From the NCBI RefSeq assembly GCF_000002985.6, contig NC_003284.9, forward strand, positions 372,001 through 436,000: 64,000 nt of DNA. Direction: 5' to 3'. The notes beneath the pieces were generated by a model. It did no database searches and had not been told where the DNA came from. It saw nothing but the letters and a program-made list of their open reading frames with translations. Positions 34,490-49,400 of the stretch are shown here, piece by piece. Both the position numbers and the translations under genes were made by a program. Source of the stretch: Caenorhabditis elegans. Lineage: Eukaryota > Nematoda > Chromadorea > Rhabditida > Rhabditidae. The stretch's first letter is position 1; each line of letters starts with the position of its first letter.

Positions 34490-37400
34490 TCAGCAAATAG
34501 GGATTGAACCACAAAGAAGAGAAATTATTTGAGAAATAGTGCTTGTGAGCTCGTTTTGGTCGTTCACTTGGGTGCTACACTTTGCGATTGCATTTAGTTG
34601 TGTCATATTTGCACTTGTTCCGAGACCAATTGCGAACGTTTCCAGACCAAGCTGAAATGAAATCAAACCAAACTTTCAAGTACCACTAAAATGTTCTAGC
34701 ACAAAACAATACAATTTTTGTTTGGCTTTAAAGGTGGAACAGAACCCTGGCCAGGGCGCCAGGATTTTGTTTTAAAATGTATAATGATTCAAAACGACCA
34801 AACATCATAATAAAAGGCTCCAAAAAAATCCAATTTTTCCTAATTCTGGTCAAAGTGGCAAACTGCCAAAGTTTTGAAAAATGTGAGCATTAGAGAAAAT
34901 CCAAAGCAATGTCGCATGTTCCGATCCCTACAATGTTTTAATACAAATAATTAAAACAAAATTATAGTACAATTTTTGAAAAAGTAGGATAAAATAATTT
35001 TTGGTCTGCTTCCAAAATCATGAGTGGCAAAAACTGATTAATTGTTTTTGACCTTTTGACATTAAATTTTAAAAAATTCAAAAGTTTTTTGAAATGTTTG
35101 ATTATGATATTCGGTTATTTTTGCACCATTGGAGTAGTTCTTACACTTTTCCCACTGAGCGTAACCCTCTAATGATTTCAGACTCCAAACCGCCTATCTG
35201 CGTAAGACGTTTAACATTTTAGATCATATGTAGTAAAAATTTTTAATTTTTTCGAAGGCCAATATTTGGTGTAACTAACAAAAATGGTCCGACATTTGCT
35301 AAATTTTAAATTGGTTTAATATTGCAGTACACATTTTTGATTTTCTTAGGCCACGTGGTGTCAGAGTGTCTCACTTCGGTTTTATCTACGTATCTACAAA
35401 AATGCGGATTAAACCGTAATGGGGCAGCCTGGCACCACGTGTTAGGCATGATTATACAAAATTGTCGAAACATCAACATTGTAAATGGACATATGGAAGT
35501 TCCGAACTCCACTTTTTAAAAATAAGAAAACCACAACCAACCTTGTGAAGATTCCTAGCTGCGGGCGCTGGATCAGAGAAACCATTCTCTTTTCCCTCTG
35601 AAACATTCCCTTTGTCCCATCCCTGAGAACTTAGCAACATTAAAAACTTTCTCACAGGCGCTGGTCTGAATGGAGCGGAGTTGTTCTGCAAGACGATGTA
35701 GTCCATGACCCTTAAAATTTCCAAGTTTAGTTTCAATTATTGGTAAATCGGTATAAACTTCTTACGATTGAATGTTGTTCCCGTTGATTCCGGTGTATCC
35801 CAAACTGAATAAATCAGCAAGTTTGTTCTGATAAGCTTCAAACGTGTCGAGTGTGTTGAGATCTCCAGAAAAATGAGAAATAGCATCGTATGTACCCAAA
35901 AGAATGCGAGAGTGGTCATGTCCAATAGAAATTGCGTTCCCAATAGTATTCACTGCACCGACAGTCTGAAAAAAAACGAAAAAGTGGTTCACTTATTTTT
36001 AAGAAATGTCCTACTGCATAATACATCTCATCCGAAATGCTGCCTGAAGAGTCAAAGGCAATTATAACATCGAGCATCGCAGTGCTTGGGTCACATGTTT
36101 TGACTGTTGTGGCAGTTGTGAATTCTAGTGTTGGAGAAGCTGCTGATGGTGTAGCTAAAAACTAGAGTACGATAAAGCTTGATTAGTGGCAGTTCTTGTA
36201 GTCATATTTGTTTATGGCGCGGTTTTGTCCCACCAATGCTTAATAGTAAAGGTAAAGGTTGCCCATTGGGGTCAAAAGTGAGTCGACAAAGCTTGCTGCG
36301 GACAAGAGATTTACCAGAGAGTTACTTGCGGCATTTATATCTCTTCTAGTCTGAATTCAAGCTGTAGGGGTTTACGTAGGCTAAAGCCGTCATAGACTAG
36401 CGGTATGACCGCTTTACTTTTCGTGAACCAAATGTCACGACAACCGCCGGAAACCCTATCGCGGCGGCTGCCGTGAAGTCTATTAACAGCCTCCTCTGGG
36501 TTTTGTCGTTCTTTATTATAAAAAGGTTTTCTTTTATACACATCAAAATGGGCGGGAAATGGATTGGAATGCACTTAAAGTTGTGGGTGGATACATTCAA
36601 TTAAAAGATAAGGGGATTGATAAAATGAAAGTACAAAAAATATAAAATCTTATCCTCTTTGTTGCAAAGGATTAGACACCAAATTCACTAAACTTGTTTC
36701 CGAGCCGGCTGGGTGAGCCTTTGGGGCGAGGTGGGATGGAACTTGCAACATCTTGTGGGACAGTGGTACACCACTACCACTTAGCTGCCCGTGCCCCCAG
36801 CTTTTTAAATGAACAGTGGCAGTTTTTGGTTATGGCGCGGTGTTGCGCCACCTTTGTCTTACAATAAAACACATTATGCAACTTATTATTAAGCACAGAC
36901 CGTAAAACCTTACAATCTAGCCTTCTTCTTGGTACTAACTGGAAAATCAGAAAGGGTGTGTGCTCACAGTTCATGTCGCTAGAATTGTGTAAAAACGTTT
37001 AAGACGTTCGATTTAAATCAAATTTCTGCTAGCATTTTTCAAGCCTTAGACCTTGTGAGCAAACCTCTACGCGGTCTCTGGAAGCTTCAGGACACTTGCG
37101 GCCAAGAAAAATATGTCTATAAAACACCTACGTTGTGGGCGGATCTCCCCATCACAATGAACCGTGAATGTCCTTCTGAACGGGTGCCCCTCAAAATCAA
37201 GTCCATCAAGGGCTACCACAAATTGATTGCGATAACACTGGAATGTGTACTCCGAAATGAATGGATAGGCACATCCATCACGCTTGATAAGAGGGCTTGC
37301 CCAAGCGATTCTTGTCTCGTCCAAATCGAATATCTGAGCATAAGTGAGTGTACCTCCTTCTGAGATATCTGCTACTATTGCGTTCTCAAAATCTCCGCCT

Positions 37401-40400
37401 CGGGGAAACAAAACGGCTCCTCCATCGTGATAGCCTTGATCAGATGCAACGTCTTGTGTGAATCCAAGATCGACTTCTAGTTTTGATTGAGTTCGGATAT
37501 TGAGCTGCAATTTTTTAGATTTTCGGGATATAAATATAACTTAAATCTACCAGACAGACACGCCTGTTTTCCAAATTATGAAATAACATACCGTGCAAGG
37601 GCCACTGTTGCTCATCCCATAGTCGACATCAATTGTCCAAACTCCTGGCTGCTCTCCGGTTTGCTTGAAAACCCTAACTGTGTTGGTTTTTGATTTCACA
37701 ATTGAGAATGAATCAACTTGTTTGTCTGAATTTAAGTATATGAAGATTTTTTGATTTTGGTCATTGTGGTATCATATAAATTTGATTTAAATCGAACGCC
37801 TTAAACGTTTTTACACAACAGAACAACTTACTGTCAACATCATAAATTCCAATTTCTGGTGCGGTTTGCGCAAAAATATCAATGATTGCTTCGGTTCCAT
37901 TAGCATCAAGCTGAATGTAGTCTTGATAATTCGAACAGTTGCTAGAAAAAATAAATGTTAAATTTAAAGGAGCATAGATTTTTCCTAAACCAAATTTTTT
38001 CGCTGCGAGACCAATAGCCTACATATTTTCTTATTCGTCTCTTTTTCCCTCTACAATTGAGGACACCGTTTCTCATGCGACTCTCATTCTCAAAGGTGTA
38101 AAACGAATCTCTCATCATCACACACTGGCAGAAAGGGCGGGTGAACGAATCTCTCGTCGTCGCGAGTGTGTTCTTTCAATACCAGGGAGAACCAGTGCCT
38201 GCGTCACTAATAGGTCTCTCTGTAGCGCTCGCCACTGTGGAGTATACATCTTTCCCCGCTCTGCCTACTATCGTTTCTCTGGTCCCTCTCTGTCTCATTG
38301 TTCATCAAGCGCACCCTTGTTTCTGCAGCCTCTCAAAAAGCGGAAAATGTATTGGAATGTCTACGTCCGGCTGAGTGAGGGAGAGCGTGGGGTTCCATGG
38401 TGTAGCGGTTAGCACTCAGGACTTTGAATCCTGCGACCCGAGTTCAAATCTCGGTGGAACCTATCGCTTTTGCAATGATTTTGAGGGAATTTCGAGTTGT
38501 TAATAGGCCCGTCTGCATAACATTTTTTTGTCAAAAACCTACTTCAACTGATGCGTAACGACATAATATGACTGGTGTAGACTTGCAAGTACAGAAAGCC
38601 AAGTTGTTTGAAGATCATCAGCAGAAGTCAACTGATAAGCAGCTCCACCAGTGATGTGAGCAGCTTCAAACATTGACCGCACAGTAGGATCATCGTAAGT
38701 TACAGCATCCCCCGGTGGCTTAGTATCCCCAATAAAAAGGAAATTGACAGATGAATGGGAGAGAGCTAGCGCTGAAATAACCGTCGGACGATCTAATGTG
38801 TCTTCTGCATTTCCGGCGGTGATAACAAACACTTTTGAGTTGAGCACTACGTTCTGGTTCACAATGGCTTTTACAATTCCAGTGAAGATATCTCGCTTCT
38901 GTTGACCTGCTGTGTAAGGGTTATTCTTGACTTCAGTTGCTAACATTGATGCGAATTCGCTGGAATTAGTTGTGGTGAATACTTTGGAAGTTGATGGAAT
39001 TGGAGGATTTGCTTTTGCAGATTCAGCATCTCTGAAGACCACGCCAACAAAATTTGTGAACCATGCGGGGTCTTGGCTCTGGAAATTTGGTTTTTATTGT
39101 TTTCTTTTTCATTTTTCGAAAGCTGTAGGTCATAGATTAAGTTACCTGAATAGCTGTCAATACTCCATTAATTGTCTTTTCAATATTATCGTTGACAGAT
39201 TTCATTATGTCATTGTTAGAACCGTCAAGCACGACAATAAATGTACGATGCACATCTCCAATAGCTGGCACATCAAGTTGGTTTCGATCGCAAATTGCTG
39301 AATCGACATAATTATATCCGAAATGAGCACAGAGGTCAACTTTTAAAAGCAAAAGTTGCTCCGAGTGCAGTTTTTAAGCTGTTTCAAACAAGCTCAATGT
39401 TTTGGAGCATTCTCATCACCTTTGAATACATATAGTCCTGCTAATTACCCTCAAGGTATGTAGAAACTGTTTCAGAAACAGTGTTTAGCAGACTCTTAAA
39501 GGTTGATTAGCGCCTGTAGGAATTTTGTCTCAATACACTTAAAATGATTTTAAAAAACGAAATATCATAAAACGGAACTCCAAAAATTTTAATTTTTTTT
39601 AAAACTTAACAGTGAAAGTTTTGACAAATTACCAATTTTTTGAAAATCTAGGCTTTTGAGAAAATAAATGTCACATTTTCCGACCCCTAGAATGCCTTAA
39701 CACGGATAATTTTGAAGAATTAATATTTAAAAATTGTAGAAAAATTTTGTTTTGGTTGACTTCCTAAACTATTATGGGTGGCAAAAACTGAGAAATTGTC
39801 CCTTTTTGACAGTGAATAAAAAAATTCAAAAAAAAATTTTTTTTCAAAGTTTTAATAAGATATTTGCCCATTTTGGCCCTACTGGAATAGTTTTAAATAT
39901 TTTTCCCACTAGCGCTATTCCTTTTTTTTTCAAAATTTATTAAAAGCTATATACATTCTGCGAGCTTTTTGAAAATTTCTTGTTTGTTTTAAAAATGTTC
40001 GCCTAATCCTAACATTTTCGAATTCAAAAAGAAGGGCTTAGTAAATTTCAAATGTTAATAACAAAACAATTGTTTTTTAAAATGAACTTACGCATTTCAC
40101 AAAACTGTCCACCGAAATTAGATGGGCATGTGCATTTATTAAGGTTAGCCGACAAATACCCTCCATTCTGGCAATACGCATAATCACAAGCATCTCCGTA
40201 GAAATTTGGCGCGCAAATGCATGTTCCCTTGTAGTAGACTCCTCCGTTCGCACATGAGTTTTCATTGACACCGCCAATGCATGCTGCTGGAACTATGCGC
40301 TGGTAAAGGTAACCTGAGTCATCGATTCCTGAAATTAGTTGTCTTTAGCGGAAATTTTTTTCTGTTCATTTTTTAATTCCAACAATTTCAATAACATTTT

Positions 40401-43400
40401 CATTATATTCTTATGTTTTTCCATTTCAAACAATTACCGGTGATGAGCATTTGATAATAGAAATTCGGACAGGAAAACGGCGTCGAGATGAAACTAAACA
40501 TGCAATTGTCACGATAGGTTAACGATTGAGCTTGGAGCATTGTGAAGTTGTCATAGTAGAAATGAGCATACTCGGCACCGTTTTTGTTTTCTACACCGTA
40601 TGTGAATATAACAAGACGATTCATATCTGAAAATCGGAATTTGAGCTTTTGCAGTAAAAAAGAGGTACATTTTTATTTGACAAGAAACTTTGGTTTTTGA
40701 GATGCTGCTTCTGAATATGTTATTTACAAAGAATTCAGGGGTCTGATCGCACATTCCTGCTTCAAAGACAAAGTTGCGCCAGTAGGAAAATTGCTTTAAA
40801 ACATGCCTATGACACCACAATGATCAAATAGCATAGTTAAAAATCCAATAAAAATGCTTATTAAAAAAGATATCCCCTTGAATTCCATAGTTTACATGAT
40901 TCAAATGTTTATATTCAAACCGGCAAATTGGCAAACCGGCAAATTGTGGATTTGCCGAATTTGCCGGGAAAACGGCGATTGCTGAAGTTTTTCGGCAAAT
41001 TGTGGTTTTGCACATTTTCATAATTTCAATTTCAATCGGCAAAACTGTTATTAAAAAGGTACAGTGCTTTCGTTTTATAAAAAAACCAGTCTAATCATTT
41101 CCGGCAAATGTGATCCGGCAAACGGCAAATCAAAGGCAAGTTGCCCAAAATAAAAATTTCTGGCAAATCGGCAAGCCTGCAAACTTCCGAAAATAAAATT
41201 TTCGAACCTTCGGTAAATGCACTTTTTTCATAACCAATAAAAAATTTTTAATATTTTTGTGTTTAATATTTTTTTACTGTGATCTTAGATTATTTTCGCG
41301 CCATAGGTAGTGGTTTTTGACAAAAAATTTGGTGACAATAAAATTAGTTGAAAAGCTGCTAATGTTGGCGGATAAGTTGCGAATGGGTAAAGTTGGCGCT
41401 TAAATTGCTAAAGGTGGATAAGTTACGGCGAAATGCCGAGCACCTTCAAATCTCACCAGTATTTTTATTTGGTTCTTCTTTCCCAACGTCATCGTGGATG
41501 TTTGTAGTAAATCTAGTAGCGACTTGCACAGTCGATTGTGACCTAATAGATATACTGCATTGGCCATTAGCGCGAACACGAATTTTCCAGATACCACGGG
41601 AAAGATGATCTGAACAAAAGTTGCCTGCTATGAAAAATCGGAAAAAACTCACTTATTTCAGGATCAGAAGGTGAATAGTCTGCGCTGTCTGAAAAATTGC
41701 ATTTCACGTCAAATAATAATCAAATAATCATTAAAAAAAAATAACCAAAGAACTCGTTCGGAAAAAGAGTTTCTTTGTTATTTCCCCAGAGTTTCACAGT
41801 TGCTGCTCAGTGCTCAGTGCTCAGACAATTTAGTCAATGCGACAAGATAAACTCTACAAAATTGCTTTACTTAGTGAATTTTTTGTCTTGATTTATCATT
41901 TGTATGATTTCTTATTGCACTCTCTGGCAGAACAGCAAATCGCAACAAAAAAAAATTTATGGATATCAGTTTCATATCAAATTTTTTTAAATATGAAATC
42001 ACCTGATTTTAAAATTGTAAGTTAATTAAAAATTACGATTAAAAACAGACCCGCCGAATATCAGCTTCTGTAACGTTTTCCGGGAAAGATTTATAAAACT
42101 TTGACTACGTCAGAAATGTAGAAAAAATAATCACCACAATTTTGTTGAAAAGAAACATTTTGCTAATTATCACATGATTTTAGCTATACGAGTTTGAAAA
42201 ATACAAAATTATTTTTCTTTCTCTCGTTCTTGTCGGACTCGTAAGGGTCTCGACCTTTTTTTCTTTGTTTTGATTTAACTGATTGAAACTATACATACAA
42301 ATACAAAAACTTTTTCAAATCACCGTAATAATTAAAGCGAGTATAATATTAATCGACACTGTATATTAGGAATGCTTCCATAATTTTCATGACCGACACT
42401 GTTTCAACTTGCAATCAAATACTCACATGCATGCTTCTGGCAAACAAAATAGTATTTTTTAGTGCAATCCTCAGTCATCCAGCCTCTGTAAGATTTGTCG
42501 CCCTTGTTTGAGTCCACGACACAGCTGAAAAACAAATTTACAGGGTTCTATTCAATAACTGTAAAATTTAAATAATTGTCAATTTTCCGACAGTTTCAAA
42601 AATATTTCAATTGTAGTAGCTGGGCTAAAAAAACCTATTTTTTCAATATTTTTGGGAAAATTTGCAATAACCTTTTCTTGGCGTCCAAAACTGGCTGCCC
42701 TGGCATCCAATTTGTGTATTGAGTGTCTTGAAGTGTCAGATTCAACTTATCGTTTAACGTGTCCCACTCCCATTGTCCTGGGTTCAACACATCACTTAAC
42801 CCAATCCAAAATTGAGCTCCATCAGAGGAATCTGAAATATAAATTTTTATTTCGAGAACCTGGTTCCAAATTTATACAATGCAATCCATCCTGCTCAGCT
42901 TGGTTGAAAATTCCAGTCAGCACTGATTTTTCGCTATGGCAGTCAGCCAAGGCTGCATACCAAGATTTCTCTTCGAATGAGAATTTGAAACAATGAATGC
43001 CATCTGCAGTCCATCCGTCATCACACACACGAGCGACATGATCGATCCTTGCGTTTGTTCCAAGATCGTTGAATACATTTGTGACAGTCGAAAGTGAGTC
43101 TATAACAACAAGATATGAATTTCAGCTATTTGAAGCATACGGATTCGCTATACTTTAAGTCCACTTATTTGTTTTCAAATCATCTTTAAGAAATCATTGC
43201 CTAAACAGGACCGCCAAATATCGGCCGCTACAGCAGACGTATTAACTTTTATCAACAAAAAATGCACACATGTGGAATGACTACAGTGCGCCCAACTGCT
43301 ATAGGACCCTCTCTATTTGAGCGGTTTAGGGCATTCACGAACTTTTTTCATAAGAAACTAACACCGGAATCAGATTCAGCATTTCAAAAACTTTTGTATA

Positions 43401-46400
43401 CATCCTACTGCTCCACTTTGAAAGAGTATAGCTCGGTTTATTTTTAATTACAAAACTATTGAAAAATAATTGAAATTTATTTCTGCAATTTACTTCATAA
43501 TTTTCTCATAAAGCAACAAAAACCGAAATTTGCGCAGCCAAAATTGAGCAGAATGCATCTGAAATAGAAACATGTTTGTACGATAACTTCAATTATTTCA
43601 AAAATTTTGGAAAATGGTTGGCTTCAAATCTACATTAACTATAGTCCATTTTGCATTACAATGTAGGGCTCCCATGAGGTCACCCGAACGACGCCTGCGC
43701 CGGCCTCACGCCGTGACCCACGCTGCATGTATCCAAATCTATAGTGCTGCGCTCATCAAAATAATCCGGCATATAACTTATACTTTCCAACATCAAAATC
43801 CGGAACATACCAGTTGGGGAAGTATACTGCACATCAGTATTCAAAAATCCTTGAACATAGGTTGTAAAAGATTGTGTGCCCACATCAATTGGAACGTAGA
43901 AGGTGGTATCAGTGCAGTCTTGAGCAATATTCTCGTATATCAAATTTGACATATAATTTGTGGGAACTTGATTGAAAACGTTTCCAGCATTCGGCGTGGT
44001 TGCAGTAATGAACGATCCGCCCGAGAATTGAGTCAACGAGATAAGACCGTCAAGGCTGATATCTTGGCCGCAAGGGTTTAAACTTGATTGGACAACGTTG
44101 ATTTGTATTTTGTTAACCTCAATTCTCTGCAGAATCTTCTCATAAGAATCGAGGTCTTGAGCAGGTTGACCGTAAAGAAAAACGTAGATCATTCCACCCC
44201 ATTGCACGCTTAAATTTGTACATTATTTTCAATAAAAACTACAAAACCTACTTGTCATGAGAAATAGCTTCAAGTAAAGTGGAATAAAAGTTGAGGCCAA
44301 GGCACGAGTATCCTGCGTGGTTACGGTTTTGGTCGTACAAATTGAAAATTCCAGTCACCAAATCTTGACCGCTCTCGCTATCAACAATCAGAGTATGAGT
44401 TGTGCTATTGAATTCGATGAGCTGATAATTTGATATCCATTTAGGATGCTGGTACAGGATATCATTGATAACTCGCGGAGCAGCGTCATTTAGCGTTCTG
44501 AGCGTCGATCTTGTAGTCAAAGAGTCATGAATCATTATCGTCAGACTTCTATGATTGAATCCCCAGAAACCATAGGAATTATATTCGAAACATCGGGTGA
44601 CCTCACAAAACTGCCCGGAAAATCCGGAAGGGCATTGGCATGTTCCAAAAAGTGCATTTCCTCCGTTTTCACAAATAATCTAAAGAAAAACTATATACAG
44701 TGTATGTACCATCAGCTTCACCTGTTGGCACTTATCCCCACTAAAATGTGTTGGACACTGGCATGTACTGTTGTAGTATACACCGCCGTTCAAACAATTA
44801 CTATCGACCGGATTTGGAATAGTAGCCGAGCAGTATGAAGTGGCGGTTCTCAGTACTACTTGACCGTAGCCGTCATTAGTATAGATCTGTAATTATTAAA
44901 TATAAATTTCCTCACTGATGGAGTTACATCTGTTAATAATTTTGAAATTATTACCCCCCCCCCCTTTATGTCCACATTAGGTTTAGAAAGAGTTCTTCTA
45001 ACCTTATATATGCCAATCAACTTTACGTATATATATATATATATATACATGTATTTAATGCATTTAACGATGTTTACTTTGTTGTTGCTCGAATTCCGAT
45101 TAAAAAAAATTGTCAAAAATAGACTAGAGATGTCGGATGCTATATCTACTTCAATTGTTCTGAAACATTGAAAAATGTTTAACTATGGAGACAGCATTCA
45201 AAGCTAAATTCTGTTGCCGACTTTTCTTGTCAAAATTTTTGGTTTTAGAGTTAAACTCATTTTAAAATATTGAAAAACAGTGAAATCACACTGTATATAC
45301 ACAAAATGTCTCAAACTACGCGTGCAAAATTATTTTGGAAATTTTAATTTTGTTTTCAAAATTTCAAAATTTATATTTCTGCGTCATTTTCAAGCAATGA
45401 AAAAACTCCAAAGTTCTTACGTTAATATACAATGGAAGATATGGCTGAGGACAGGAAAACATTCCAAAATACATCTCATATTCACACTGATCTCTCCATG
45501 CACCCGATGACGCGTAGAGCACTTGTCGCTGACTTGTTTGAGGGTCTGTGAAATTGTATTGCAATATATTTGTTTCTACATTTTGGAAAAAAAGTATGCA
45601 TATTTACAATCTTACCATTGAACCAAACAACAGCTTCAAGAGTTGTGTCGAGCGGATCGTCAAGGTAGAGAGAATCCATTCTTGCTACCAAATGAGATGT
45701 GGTTTCTGTATTAACTATGTTATCTTTCAAATGTTCGGTTTAAACCTACGATAGACGGGGGCATGATAGGTGTCGTCCGTGCCAATGTTATCGGTGACAG
45801 ATGTATAGAGCCGGTAGGTGGATCTTCCCATTAAACGATATTGGCAAAATGAGTTGTGAGAACTGTTTGTGTTGATGTTTAACTGAAATAAAGCGAGTTT
45901 AATCAGGTATCCCTAAAAAATTATTTATCAGATGCTATTGTTTGTCTCTGAAGCGAACAATTTAGTTAGGTGATTCCCAATAATGCAGGCTAATACCAAA
46001 TCTTAACATTGTTTGGGATATTGTCGAAATCGGAATCCCGACATCTCATAGGTCCCGCGTCCAAACAGTGCGGAGCGATGAAAACAAAGTAGAACGCGGC
46101 CGTGTGTAACGGCATTGTAACTCTGTGAGCCTCACTGAATAAAAAAATGTGCAACTTACGAAATATGCTCCAACTGGTGGTTTTTCGGTCCGCCACACAT
46201 AAAAATCACCATTTGAGTAGAAAAGTTGTGGAGATAATTGCGTATTATTAGGCAACGTTAGTATTGGGGAGAGATTTGCTGAAATCGTCCATTGTTTGAT
46301 AAATATTATGACTAAAATAAAAAGGTAAACAACTTGTTGTAAACTTCGTCCGACATCTCTCGGGTTCCGCCATTAGATTTGTTCATTTGTATGATAATAA

Positions 46401-49400
46401 CTTGGGAACTCAAAAAATGTTGGACAAACACAAAAATAACTTACATCCGGAAGCTCTGAGAGTCAAAAAGTCAATTGATTGATCCACAAAAAAAGGCTGA
46501 AACATTGGCGCTTTTCTGCAATCCTCCAAGTCATTCGTCAAAATTGTGTCGTATTGCCAAAGGTCCTGAGCAACGGAGAACGTGGCATCTGAGAGTTGCA
46601 TGAGACTTGTTTGAATCAAAAGTCCACGGGATAGTTGAGATAAAGATCGGAGTGATTCAAAGATGTTTGTGCTTACATCAACATTGCAGCTTCCGCTTGC
46701 AGATTCGGTTATCATGAACAAAATCTGAGCACGGGTGTTGACAATCTGCTCCATCAAAAAGCCAGCTGTAGTGAAATCGTCGTTTGCTGTCCCATCCGAG
46801 AAGACAAATACCGGCGAGTTCTGTAATTAAGTTCGATCGACAGACATCATAATGTCATGTGGTGTCAGGCTGTCCTATTTCGGTTTGATCTACCTAGATT
46901 TACTAGAAATGCTCAATTAATTTCGCATGGTTAAGAACGTGCTGACGTCACATTTTTTTGCGGACAAAATTCCCGCTTTTTTTCTAGATCACGTGTAATG
47001 CCACGTTTTAGTAGATATTAAAAAAAAATTTGAACCACCATTTGAATTTTTTTTTACCAGATGTCTTGTTTCGAAATTTTGCTAATCTTTCAACTTTCTT
47101 AAAGTCTAGTTTACTAACATTTGAGAACGCTTTGATTATGTCAACAACTCACTGGATATTTTTTGAATGCCGAGTTCTCCAATGTTTTCGATATTCCGGC
47201 TAATAATGCATCGTCACATTCTGTCTCAGTTGGGGGTGCAACTAAACTTCGAATCGAATTTGCGAAATCTTCTCCAATGTCATATTCGTGAGAGAAAGTG
47301 ATTGCTGAAAAATGGAAAAAAAAGGTGTTTTTTGTTGAATTTAATTTTGTGAAAATTGGCAAAAATAGGTTTTTGAGCAAAATTACAACGTTCGTTCAGA
47401 TATTTTATCACAAAATTAATGGAAAAAATTCACTTTTTAACCGTTTTTTAAGTTAAAATAGGTGAAAACGCCTGTCAGTTTTGTTGTGACAATGACACAA
47501 AAACTGCCTCGAAGTCACATTGTGTCAATCGGCACACTTACTTGGCACATTTTGATTTTTATGTAAGTTTTCGAGTAACTTTTAAGAAATTTCAATTACA
47601 ATTGAAATTTTCTTCGAAAAGTACAAATATTTCTCTACGTTTTTATATAAATGAAAAAAGGGGTTTTTGTCGATCTGCCACAAAACAAAATCACAAAATT
47701 AAAAAAAAAACTGCTACAACACTACGTACCATTATTCGAGACAACTGTGAGTATAAATTTTTGGAAAAATATTGGATAGTGAAGCTCATAATATTCAACA
47801 ATGTTTGTGGCTGCTTCTGCAATCTCATTCAACTGAGCTTTCATTGAACTTGAAGATCTGATCACAAAAGCGATTGCACTCTGAGCTTCATCAAAATTGT
47901 CGTCCGATTGTTGCAGACAAGAAATATGCTCACAATGAGCACCACTGTACCCAACATCACAAATGCAGCCTGCGTTGTCTGGAGTCGTGGTTCCGCCATT
48001 GAGACAAAGAGGAATCTCGCAGTTACCGCCGGTGAAAAATTCGCCACAATAACATCCCTGAAAAAATGTAGTGCTATTAGTAATCTCATACATATAAAGA
48101 TGACATTTTCCTACATATGTATAAAAATTGCAAAAAGTGAAACTTCAAATATCCATATTCTAAGACTTTTTTTCAATCTGCTCCAATTTCTCAAATCTGT
48201 TTAAATTTTTGACAAATGTTAATCAGTTTTCGGCTATTTTTGATGTCACTTGGTCTTAGAGCTTATATAGCTTAACAGTCAAAAAAGTTACGCACTTGGA
48301 ACAAAAAATGCTCTAAAATTTCCAGATAAGAATTGGAAAGGTTTTGATTTGTTCCTTTCATGAATTGTGGTTTTCAATTGTTTGTTTTAAAACTATTTTC
48401 AAAAATGCAGCTTGCGATCATTCATGTGTTGTTCGTAGTTTGTGACGTCAATTTTAAAATCTTCAAGAAATACTTGCATTTCTATAAAATTGATTTGAAA
48501 TTTTGAAGCCTAAATTACTGTCAAAAATTTTGATTCGAAGGTTTTCTAAAACAATGAGTGATTTCGGGCGTTATATCAAATATCCAAATATATAAAATTT
48601 CATAAAACTACTATAAACTATATGCTAGAAACTCGTATTTATACTAGAAATACTAGAAACTAGAAACTATAAAAACCTGGAACATCAAATAAATTTAATG
48701 TCAGACTACAACCCTTTAAACTACATACCAACGATTTATTAGTTTGAGCTTCAAGAATTTTATATTCTTAAGAGGGACGCACAAAAAATCACTCTTCACA
48801 CTATTTCTTTGTTGAATAGAGGTCAGCGGCTTTTAAAAATTATAATTTGAAAAAAAATTGGGACTTTTTCAAAAAAAAAGCTTCCAAACGTCCCTATTAG
48901 GAAATGTAAACTTATTCCCAAAAAATTAAAAATTCCAGAGAAAGTAGACAAATTTCAGAAAACTTACCGCGCTACATCTAATACTTTCTCATAGGTTTTT
49001 TTATTGGGAAACTGATGAAAATTATTTGAATTCATAATAAAATAAATTCGTATTTAGCATTTGAAAATTTGCACCAATGTATTATTTAATTTTTTTTTTC
49101 GAAAATTTAACGCATTTTCTCTCTAAAAACTCGAAATTTAGTGTGTTCTAAACAACAGTAAGCATACAATACCTTTGTTCAAAATTGACGTGCTTTCTGA
49201 ACCAATATGGTTAGTTTCAAAAATTTTTGTATTATAGGATAGAAATATTTGGAAATAAATTTTAAAACCAAACTTATGCCTTTCTCTTTTAGTATCCCAG
49301 CTAGGTAATATTTTAGTATTTGCCCAAATCCTTGAAGTAAGGAGTATATAATTTTTGAAAAACAATAAAACTCCAGATAATTCATAGTTTTTTCTCGAAA

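Noticed and set aside
36700-36860. Possible second tRNA gene (GTGGGACAGTGGTACACCACTACC)
   Set aside because: Local stems form but no cloverleaf, no box A/box B spacing and no terminator.
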